From Acidobacteriota bacterium (GTDB lineage: Bacteria; Acidobacteriota; Terriglobia; Terriglobales; Acidobacteriaceae), in contig JAKABE010000204.1 of assembly GCA_021801945.1 (NCBI GenBank), positions 1-6,341 of the forward strand: 6,341 nucleotides of DNA. The letters are read 5' to 3'. The notes beneath the pieces were generated by a model. The model saw only the letters and a program-made list of their open reading frames with translations, was not told the origin of the DNA and searched no databases. Position numbers and translations under genes: made by a program. Shown here in pieces: positions 1 through 6,056 of the stretch. Within the stretch, counting starts at the first letter, position 1. Each line of letters opens with the position of its first letter.

Positions 1-1350
1 GCAGCCCTCGTCCCCGGCAATTTGAACAAGGTGCGCGCCAATGCCGCGCAGCTCCGCGGCGGTGCGGTAGCAGTGCGGGCAGACCAGCGCCGAGCGAACT
101 TCCGGCGCCGTGGTTTCGTAGTGCGCCAGCCGCTCCTTCAGGTCGTTGAGGAAGAGAGCGGCGGTTCGACCATCGCTGAGCTGATGGTCAAAGGTAAGAG
201 TCAGTGTATAGAAGCCGTACGGGTTACCCGGCGCGAATTGTTCGCCACCCACACCCAGGATGGCGCCCTGGCCGTCGCTGATAAGGGGAAAAAAGGACGA
301 GACGCCCAAGCCGGAGAGATCGCTGATCGTAAAGGTGGGATTGGCGATCTGCGCCGGCGTGAGTTTGTCTTCCACGTAGGCGATGGAGAGTTCGTGCAGC
401 ATTTCCAAAATGCCGGAGAGCGGCTTTTGGTCGCAGTTGGGAAGCACGGCGACTTTCAGGCCACGGCCGTCGTCCATGGCAAAGCCGACGTTCACATCCT
501 CAAACTGCAGCATGGAGCCTTCGCGGTAGACTGCGTTGAGCGCGGGGTACTTGCGCAGCAGCCGGCTCACTTCAAAGACGAAGACGCCGGAAGGGTTGTT
601 GCTGCCCAGTGTGGCTTTGAGAATATGGCGGAGCCCGCGAGTGAAGCAGGTAACCGAAACGGAGCTGGCCAATGCGTTTCCCATGCCGGCGGCGAGGTTG
701 GCGGCTTCGCTGCGCTTTCTCTTCGAGAGAGGCACTTCGCGGCAGGGCTGCGCGATCTTCGCGAGCGGGTAACGCTGGAGCTGAGGAGTATGTGCAGGGG
801 AGGGCGCTGAAACAGGAAGCGGATTCAGGTAATTGAGGATGTCCTGTTTGCGCACCACGGACTTGTCAGCAAAGGCGGAGGCCGGAATACTGTGCTTCTC
901 CATCATCTTAGCCGCGACCGGTGAATAACGCTGGCGGTATTCAGTTGCCGGAGGAAAGTCGGGAACCGCGGCGGGGCCGGAAGATTGTTTCGACTGCCTT
1001 GGCGCCGCAGTTGTGGCTCCTGGAGCTGAAGGCTGCGCTGCCTGAGGAACGAAGGGAGCGTTGACAGGGGGAGCTGGAGCGGTGAAGTTCACTACGGGGC
1101 TCACTGGAGCCTCGGTTGCGATATAGCCGATAATCGCGGTGACGGGAATTTCCGTGCCCTGTGGAAATTCTTGAACGAGGTAGCCTGTCTGGGGCGCATG
1201 GACCTCGAGGTTGGCTTTGCTGGTTTCGACTTCGGCGAGCAGGGCATCGAGTTCCACCTTGTCGCCGGGGGCGGCAAACCACCTCACCAAGGTCACGGTC
1301 TCGTCGTTCACGTTGTCGCGTTCGAGCACAATGGGAATGCCTTCCGTCAT
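1..1350 (-). CDS. Lipoyl-dependent 2-oxo acid dehydrogenase acyltransferase (E2), 3' end off the window
   Basis: E2 core enzyme of a 2-oxo acid dehydrogenase complex: it takes an acyl group from E1 on a swinging lipoyl arm and passes it to CoA (cytoplasmic). I translated the minus strand directly; the frame stays open from 1350 to position 1, giving 450 visible residues and no stop. Domains in order: lipoyl domain at about 1-80 with motif EVETSKA, modified lysine Lys45; an Ala/Pro-rich linker at about 84-135; a short E3-binding-like segment at about 142-176; a catalytic domain at about 203-418, with a TFTISDLSGLGVSSFFPLIS stretch and the HxxxDG active site as HQLSDG (His389, Asp393). An extra tail follows with CPHC (Cys424, Cys427) and Cys450 as the last visible residue, suggesting a zinc ribbon. 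The ATG overlaps the E1 stop as ATGA, and GGAG at 1359-1362 lies 8 nt upstream, so translation is coupled. The acyl substrate cannot be assigned. The E2 identity is secure; the pathway is not. Confidence 0.93.
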   Translation of the reverse strand, partial: MTEGIPIVLERDNVNDETVTLVRWFAAPGDKVELDALLAEVETSKANLEVHAPQTGYLVQEFPQGTEIPVTAIIGYIATEAPVSPVVNFTAPAPPVNAPFVPQAAQPSAPGATTAAPRQSKQSSGPAAVPDFPPATEYRQRYSPVAAKMMEKHSIPASAFADKSVVRKQDILNYLNPLPVSAPSPAHTPQLQRYPLAKIAQPCREVPLSKRKRSEAANLAAGMGNALASSVSVTCFTRGLRHILKATLGSNNPSGVFVFEVSRLLRKYPALNAVYREGSMLQFEDVNVGFAMDDGRGLKVAVLPNCDQKPLSGILEMLHELSIAYVEDKLTPAQIANPTFTISDLSGLGVSSFFPLISDGQGAILGVGGEQFAPGNPYGFYTLTLTFDHQLSDGRTAALFLNDLKERLAHYETTAPEVRSALVCPHCYRTAAELRGIGAHLVQIAGDEGC

Positions 1351-3311
1351 CGCAGCAGCTCCAGGGTTTCTTCCACTATACGTTCCATGCCAGGCAGGAG
1401 GCTCTGTTCGAGCGGTTTGGCTGAGGGGATGTGCTGCGGAGGCGAGTGCAGCCTGCGCATCGCGAGCGCGCTATCCAATTCGTAGAAAGCCGCCATAAGT
1501 TCGGCGGTGACGCCGCAAAAGCCATGCCCTTCCTCAACCAGCAGCAGGCGGCCGCTGCGCTGTACCAGGGGCAGCATGGCCTCTTTCTGCAAAGGGTAGA
1601 GCTGCATGGGACACACTATCTCGGCCACCAGATCGTGCTCCACAAACAGGCGCTCTACAGCCTTTTCTGCATCGGGGAGCATGCCGCCGTAACAGACGAT
1701 GGTGACGTCGGGCCGGGCCTCGGCGCGCATGTAGCTGATAGGAAAATCGTGACTGCTGTGGAACCACTTAAAGCCTTCCACCGCATCAGGGGAAGCCCTT
1801 TCGCCGTAGAGAATCTTGTTTTCGACCACCAGGGTGGGCAGCGCGGGAAGGCGATCCCCGAGCAGGCGATCGTAGACCTCGGCGGGATCGAAGCGATGAT
1901 GGAGGGCGAGCACACGTGTTCCGGGAACGCCGAGCAGGTGTTTTTCGAGCGACTGGCTGTGGGTGGGGCCGTAGCCGCGCTTGCCGCCCATGGGCGTGCG
2001 CACCACCAAGGGCACTTGCACCTGGCCGGCATACATAAAGCTGAACTTGGCGGCGTGGTTGACGAACTGATCGCTGGCGAGCATGACGAAATCGCCGAAC
2101 ATGATCTCGACAACAGGACGCATGCCGGCCAAGGCAAGGCCATTGCCCATGCCAGTGATGCCCAGTTCGCTGATGGGCGTGTTTCGCACGCGGCCTGGGA
2201 AGAGCTGGCTCAGATCGCGGGTAACCTTAAAGGCACCGCCGTATGGCCCTTCGATATCCTCGCCGATGAGCAGAACGTCATCATCACGCTCGAGAGCCGC
2301 GCGCAGACCCGCGTAAATGCGGTTTACGACGCGCTCGCCGCCCTTGAACCCCGTGGCCTGCCATGTAATCGGGGGCTCTGCGTCATTTTCGTTTTCGATG
2401 CTACCAAAGGGTGAGCTTTCCGCATCATCGACGTAAGCATCAAGGCGCGCCAGAAGATCCATTTCGATGCGGCTCATGACGTCGGGCTGCTGCAACTTTG
2501 CCAGATGCAGTAAATCTCGCTGACGATAGGACTCTACCTCGGCGGGATCGCGATTGTCATCGCTCTTGGAGTGCGCCATGAGGCGGTAAGTGTCGCCGCG
2601 GAGGAAGAGGGGGCGGGTCTCGCCGCGGACGTAGCCGACCGCCTCTCGCACGGTCTCGATGAGGTTTGCGGGGTTCCAGCTATCGGCACGGAGGGTGCGG
2701 ATGCCGAAGGCCTCGGCGCGTGCCTCAATAGAGCCGCTTAGTGTCTGTACCTGGGAAGTGCTTTGCGCGTATAGATTGTTTTCGAGCAGCACCAGGAGGG
2801 GCAGGCTCCAGATGGAGGCGAGATTCAAGCTCTCATAAAGAACACCCTCGCCCAGCGTACCGTCGCCTATGCAGACCACGGAGATGTCGTCCGAGCCGCG
2901 GAGCTTCTTGGCGAGGGCGATGCCGGCGGCGACGGGTACAATCCCGCCCTGGATACCGTTGCTGAAGACATTGCCGTGGCAGATATGCTGGCTGCCGCCG
3001 CGTCCGCGGCATATGCCGGCCTCGCGACCCATGATCTCGGCGAAAAGGCCGGTGTAATTGCCGGTGCGAGCCAGGTAATGGCCGTGGCAGCGATGATTGC
3101 TGAAAAGAGTATCGGCCGGGCGGAGATGCTCAGCAAGAGCTACACCGGTCCACTCCTGCCCGATACAGGTGTGGACGGTTCCAAAGAGCCGGCCTTCGCT
3201 GAATAGCTTTAAAAGACGCTCCTCGAAGAGACGAATCCCGAGCGCCTTTTCAAGAAGGCGCTCCTCGGGTAGGGCGCGGTTGCCAAGAGGCAAAGAGGTC
3301 GATTGCAACAT
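1347..3311 (-). CDS. Thiamine-diphosphate 2-oxo acid dehydrogenase E1, fused alpha and beta subunits
   Basis: E1 decarboxylates a 2-oxo acid with thiamine diphosphate and reductively acylates the lipoyl group of E2. Both E1 subunits are in one chain, 654 residues from the start chosen here. The alpha half (about 15-265) has an HRCHGHYLA segment (about 73-81), GGSQH, and the diphosphate/Mg site GDG (149-151) followed by ENN (177-179). A linker (about 266-320) leads to the beta half (about 324-654), with GED (Glu351, the position of the cofactor-activating glutamate), TPISELGITGMGNGLALAG, and a C-terminal transketolase-like domain holding LVEEGHGF. An in-frame ATG 14 codons upstream (3353) gives 668 residues but lacks a ribosome site, whereas 3311 has GGGGAG 9 nt upstream; similarity to E1 begins after both. 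The stop overlaps the E2 start. Motifs fit the pyruvate, acetoin and branched-chain E1 group without deciding among them. Confidence 0.93.
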   Translation of the reverse strand: MLQSTSLPLGNRALPEERLLEKALGIRLFEERLLKLFSEGRLFGTVHTCIGQEWTGVALAEHLRPADTLFSNHRCHGHYLARTGNYTGLFAEIMGREAGICRGRGGSQHICHGNVFSNGIQGGIVPVAAGIALAKKLRGSDDISVVCIGDGTLGEGVLYESLNLASIWSLPLLVLLENNLYAQSTSQVQTLSGSIEARAEAFGIRTLRADSWNPANLIETVREAVGYVRGETRPLFLRGDTYRLMAHSKSDDNRDPAEVESYRQRDLLHLAKLQQPDVMSRIEMDLLARLDAYVDDAESSPFGSIENENDAEPPITWQATGFKGGERVVNRIYAGLRAALERDDDVLLIGEDIEGPYGGAFKVTRDLSQLFPGRVRNTPISELGITGMGNGLALAGMRPVVEIMFGDFVMLASDQFVNHAAKFSFMYAGQVQVPLVVRTPMGGKRGYGPTHSQSLEKHLLGVPGTRVLALHHRFDPAEVYDRLLGDRLPALPTLVVENKILYGERASPDAVEGFKWFHSSHDFPISYMRAEARPDVTIVCYGGMLPDAEKAVERLFVEHDLVAEIVCPMQLYPLQKEAMLPLVQRSGRLLLVEEGHGFCGVTAELMAAFYELDSALAMRRLHSPPQHIPSAKPLEQSLLPGMERIVEETLELLR

Positions 3312-3320
3312 AGGTAGAGG

Positions 3321-3326
3321 CTCCCC
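3321..3326 (-). promoter_or_regulatory. Ribosome binding site deciding the E1 start
   Basis: GGGGAG on the minus strand, 9 nt upstream of the ATG at 3311-3309. The upstream in-frame ATG at 3353-3351 has no purine-rich sequence at proper spacing; the nearest, GGAAAG, is too far away. This favours the shorter E1. The site would lie inside the coding sequence if the longer start were used. Confidence 0.5.
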
Positions 3327-3426
3327 GACGATCGAGCGGATTTCTGTGAACATTGCGCAGGATCAGTGCTTTCCGTTGGCCGCGTTGCCTTTGCCTTGGA
3401 TGCCGTCGAAACGCGATCTCGATATT

Positions 3427-3432
3427 ATGATA
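3427..3432 (-). promoter_or_regulatory. Possible -10 element of an E1-E2 promoter
   Basis: TATCAT on the minus strand matches 5 of 6 bases of the sigma-70 -10 consensus. It sits in the only AT-rich island of the gap and would start transcription near 3420, about 110 nt before the preferred E1 start. No good -35 hexamer stands 16-18 nt upstream, so an activator-dependent promoter or a false match are both possible. Confidence 0.25.
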
Positions 3433-3469
3433 TGCGGGCCTGCAGAGGGAATGGATGAGAAGCACAATT

Positions 3470-3487
3470 TTCCCGGGAACGATCGTT
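3470..3487. repeat. Two overlapping perfect 10-bp palindromes
   Basis: TTCCCGGGAA (3470-3479) and AACGATCGTT (3478-3487) are each perfectly self-complementary and share the central AA. They lie about 40-60 bases upstream of the -10-like element when read on the minus strand, a position typical of a regulator site. No U-tract follows, so this is not a convincing terminator. Function is inferred only from symmetry and position. Confidence 0.4.
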
Positions 3488-3561
3488 GACGGCTGTATGG
3501 AAGCCGAGCATCGCTGCGATCGCCGGGGCCCACGAGGAGCAGCGCGAAACGTTGGCGAGGG

Positions 3562-5538
3562 TCAGCGGCCGCGCGGGTCGCCGGTGGGGAGGAAGGCGAG
3601 GCCGGAAACTGGAGATCCGGAGGCGAGCACGTTTCTGGCCTGCTGCGGGTTGGGGCCGCTGCGCGCTTCGGCCGACCGGAGGATCTGCAGTGCAGTCGCC
3701 GGCGGCGTTCCATCGGGGAGGCGGAAGATCCAGGGAACGCCGGCTGAAGTGAGAGTTTTGTCGTTGGAAATGGCAACAACCGGGACAAAGGATTTCAGCG
3801 CGAGCTGCTCCGAGAGGTGAGCGGCGTTGCGATCGAGGGCGATGACAGCGAAGGCGTGCTCGTCCCAGAGGGCGTGGACGAGCTGGGTGGAAGCGGCGCC
3901 CCACTGCTGGTCGCTGTTGACGGGCAGGAGAAGCCAGGGACGGCCGTCTTTCGATGCGCGCGCCAACTGCGACCGGAAAGCGGGAGATCGAGCGAGTCGA
4001 TTGGCCTGCGGGCCGAAGAGCACGACGTGGATGGCCCCGGGCGGGAGATTGGGACGCGAGGGACCGTGGTAAGAAACATCGGTGGCTGCGATGCGCGCGT
4101 AGGGCGGTTGCGGAGCGGCGGATTGCGTTGCCCGCGGTTCTTCTTCCATGGGAGCGAGGCGATAGGCGATGGCATCGCCGTGGACGGTGCCGATGTACAT
4201 GGGCGAAGTGTTTTTCTCGTTGGGATCGAAGACCATGTGCCCGGTCACGCCGTCATAGCGGAGCGTGTCATCGAGCGCGTCCTGAATGCGGACGCGGTTG
4301 AGGCCGGCCTTGCAGATGGCATCCAGCAGAATGTTCGTGGCGTCGTAGCTAAGTGAGGCGAACTGATCCGGTGGCTCGCGGAAGCGGGTTTCAAAGCGGC
4401 GGTTGAAATCGAGCCAGCGCGGGTCGTTGCGGGTGGGGTCGTAAGGAAAGACAGCTTCGAAGCCTTCGGCGGCGGGGCCGGCATTGGCAAGGAGATCGGG
4501 TCCGAGCGTGCGGGAAGAGCCGAAGACGCGCTGGTTCATACCCAGGGCGCGCATCTGCTTGAGGATGAGAGCGGCGGAAATTTCTCCGGTCCAGAGCACG
4601 ATGGCGTCGGCGCGGGATTCCTGGATGACCCGCAACTGGCGGGTGAAATCGGTGGCGCCGGACATGAATTTCTGTTCAATGACGACGGGATGGCTCAGGC
4701 GCCGCGAAGCGTCGCGGAATTCGGGCACGCCCATTCGTCCGTATCGATTGTTCACGCGCAGAATGGCGACGCGCTTAAGGCCGAGTTCGGTGTAAATGCG
4801 GCGCGCCAGGGTGTAGCTCTGTACGCGGTCGTCCTGCAGAACAGTGAAAAACCAGGGGATGGAGGTTTCGGGGATGGTGGGATCGGTGGAGGCTGAGTTG
4901 ACGATCGGGATTTCGGCTTTGAGCGCCACGCGGAGCGCGATATGGGTGGACTCGGAGCTGAAGGAGCCGAGGATGGCCCAATCCTTGTCGTCGTAGATCA
5001 TTTTGACGGCTTCGTCGGAGGCGGCGCCCCAGATGGCGGGATCGGTGGGGCGGTCGCTGCCGGAGACAGCGCCTTCCTGCCAGTTGTTGTAGTCGTCGTG
5101 GATCATGAGGCGGAAGGGTTTGCCGCCATATCCGCCGTGGGCATTGGCTTCTTCGATTGCCAATTGCGCGCCGTGCAACATGCGCTGGCCGAAGTCGTGG
5201 TCGGGATCCTGCGGCAGGACCGGGCCGAGAAAGCCGATGCGGACCTCGGTGATGCCCTTGGGATCGGGCTGGTTGCGTCCGGGGCCGCTCCAGATTGTCG
5301 GTTGGGTGTAGTTGAGGGCATAGGGCGTGACGAACTTGGCGTAGGGGCGCATGTCCTCCGGCTCATTCGCATACGGCACCACGGTGCGAGCCGGCGGGGG
5401 GGCAGGCGGATGAGCGCCACATGCGCAGACGTGCGTGGCTTGGCCGGAGCTTTGGGCCGGCGGATGAACCGGCTTTTGCCCGAATGCGATCGCTGCGGCG
5501 CAAACGCAGGCCGCCGCCAACCACCATCCATTGCGCAT
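3562..5538 (-). CDS. Secreted type-1 periplasmic ligand-binding protein (LivJ/ANF-receptor class) with an extra C-terminal half-domain
   Basis: A 658-residue exported protein. The N-terminus is an apparent Sec signal peptide (basic RN, hydrophobic to about 18, possible cut after AFG at 20); no proper lipobox is present. A Cys/Pro-rich stretch (HVCACGAHPPAPPP, about 36-49) and a Tyr-rich segment (PYALNY, 72-77) precede the binding domain. Residues about 97-465 form a full two-lobe receptor domain of the branched-chain amino acid binding class: IGFLGPVLPQ, GAQLAIEEANAHGG, AILGSFSSEST, then a second lobe with RVAILRVNNRYG and DAIVLWTG. A linker (about 466-498) leads to about 500-625, which resembles lobe I again; WGAAS occurs at 170-174 and 546-550, and VPWIF parallels IPWFF. 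Usual length in this class is about 370-420, so the extra 200 residues stand out. The start has AAGGAG 8 nt upstream and lies 5 bases after the RidA stop. No permease or ATPase gene is visible, so it may be a sensor rather than a transporter part. The ligand is unknown. Confidence 0.88.
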   Translation of the reverse strand: MRNGWWLAAACVCAAAIAFGQKPVHPPAQSSGQATHVCACGAHPPAPPPARTVVPYANEPEDMRPYAKFVTPYALNYTQPTIWSGPGRNQPDPKGITEVRIGFLGPVLPQDPDHDFGQRMLHGAQLAIEEANAHGGYGGKPFRLMIHDDYNNWQEGAVSGSDRPTDPAIWGAASDEAVKMIYDDKDWAILGSFSSESTHIALRVALKAEIPIVNSASTDPTIPETSIPWFFTVLQDDRVQSYTLARRIYTELGLKRVAILRVNNRYGRMGVPEFRDASRRLSHPVVIEQKFMSGATDFTRQLRVIQESRADAIVLWTGEISAALILKQMRALGMNQRVFGSSRTLGPDLLANAGPAAEGFEAVFPYDPTRNDPRWLDFNRRFETRFREPPDQFASLSYDATNILLDAICKAGLNRVRIQDALDDTLRYDGVTGHMVFDPNEKNTSPMYIGTVHGDAIAYRLAPMEEEPRATQSAAPQPPYARIAATDVSYHGPSRPNLPPGAIHVVLFGPQANRLARSPAFRSQLARASKDGRPWLLLPVNSDQQWGAASTQLVHALWDEHAFAVIALDRNAAHLSEQLALKSFVPVVAISNDKTLTSAGVPWIFRLPDGTPPATALQILRSAEARSGPNPQQARNVLASGSPVSGLAFLPTGDPRGR

Positions 5539-5543
5539 GGTTG

Positions 5544-6044
5544 CTACTCCTTGGTGTTTGCTGCCTTGTTCGTGCGGAACATCGCAATGGCCTCGATTTC
5601 GATGAGGAGCTCAGGCCGGCAGAGTATGGCCTGAATCCCGGTAGAGGCCGGAAGTGGATGGAGGCCCTGTTCTTTATAGAATGCGGTCCGCTCTTCATTG
5701 AAGGCTTCGTAATCGCGCTCGATGTCGCGGAGGTAGCAGGTGGTGCGGACAATGTCGTGCCAAGTGCAGCCTTCGCTGGCAAGCAGACCGCCGATGTTGG
5801 CAAAGGTGCGCCGCATCTGCCCGCGGAAGTCGCCGATGTGGACGCTGTTCCCGTACTCATCGATCGAGGCGGTGCCCGAGATGAGCAGGATGGTCACGCT
5901 GCCGAGGTCGATCCTCATGCCGCGTGAAAACGAACTCGGCTTGGCGTAGCAATAGGCTTCGTTGAGCACGCTGTGATTGGCGATGGCGCGCTTGTCGATA
6001 GGGGTATGAGCGATAGTTTCTAGAAGTTCGGCAAAAGCACTCAT
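5544..6044 (-). CDS. RidA/YjgF/YER057c-like protein, divergent subgroup
   Basis: A 166-residue cytoplasmic protein of the RidA (YjgF/UK114) fold. Classical RidA trimers hydrolyse reactive enamine/imine intermediates such as 2-aminoacrylate; other subgroups do different or unknown chemistry. Supporting sequence: ISGTASIDEYG (55-65), GDFRGQMRRTFANIGGLL (71-88), DIVRTTCYLRDI (97-108), and the C-terminal strand LLIEIEAIAMF (146-156). It is longer than classical RidA (about 130) because of roughly 35-40 extra N-terminal residues. The catalytic arginine of RidA normally lies in an ARLP-type turn before the EIEA strand; here the turn reads ILCRPELLIEIEA, so the arginine is shifted or replaced. ISGTAS and LCRPELLIEI also recall, from memory, the RidA-like part of chorismatases (FkbO/Hyg5 type). 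AAGGAG (6053-6058) 8 nt upstream overlaps the preceding stop. Fold confident, reaction unknown. Confidence 0.87.
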   Translation of the reverse strand: MSAFAELLETIAHTPIDKRAIANHSVLNEAYCYAKPSSFSRGMRIDLGSVTILLISGTASIDEYGNSVHIGDFRGQMRRTFANIGGLLASEGCTWHDIVRTTCYLRDIERDYEAFNEERTAFYKEQGLHPLPASTGIQAILCRPELLIEIEAIAMFRTNKAANTKE

Positions 6045-6056
6045 GGCGATGGCTCC

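Larger units (their letters stand above)
3312..3561. other. Intergenic region between the binding-protein gene and E1
   Basis: A gap of 250 bases (208 if E1 starts at 3353), against 5 and 12 bases between the genes upstream. I see no convincing ORF, tRNA, riboswitch or intrinsic terminator with a U-tract. It holds one AT-rich island (3421-3434) and several short perfect palindromes (3470-3487 and 3510-3531). The length and composition suggest that E1-E2 has its own promoter rather than being pure read-through. Confidence 0.55.

Noticed and set aside
22..810. Plus-strand reading frame of 262 codons
   Set aside because: Antisense to the E2 catalytic domain and its tail, whose HxxxDG and other motifs are on the minus strand.
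1431..2414. Long plus-strand reading frame of 327 codons opposite E1
   Set aside because: It is antisense to the well-supported E1 gene, shows no recognisable domain, and arises from the high GC content; the minus-strand frame holds all E1 motifs.
3354..3400. Possible thiamine-diphosphate riboswitch before E1
   Set aside because: CTGATCC superficially recalls part of the TPP riboswitch core, but the CUGAGA element and the conserved GGAUAAUGCCAGCG-type stretch are absent.
3488..3561. Intrinsic terminator after the receptor gene
   Set aside because: Short palindromes are present but no GC-rich stem followed by a T-run on the minus strand could be found.
5500..5538. Lipoprotein signal for the receptor
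   Set aside because: Cys11 follows LAAA, but leucine is not at the -3 position and the stretch before it is too short for a normal lipoprotein signal; a standard Sec signal fits better.
4942..5634. Plus-strand reading frame of 230 codons
   Set aside because: Antisense to the receptor N-terminus and the RidA-like C-terminus; it is a low-complexity Val/Gly/Ala product with no fold signature.
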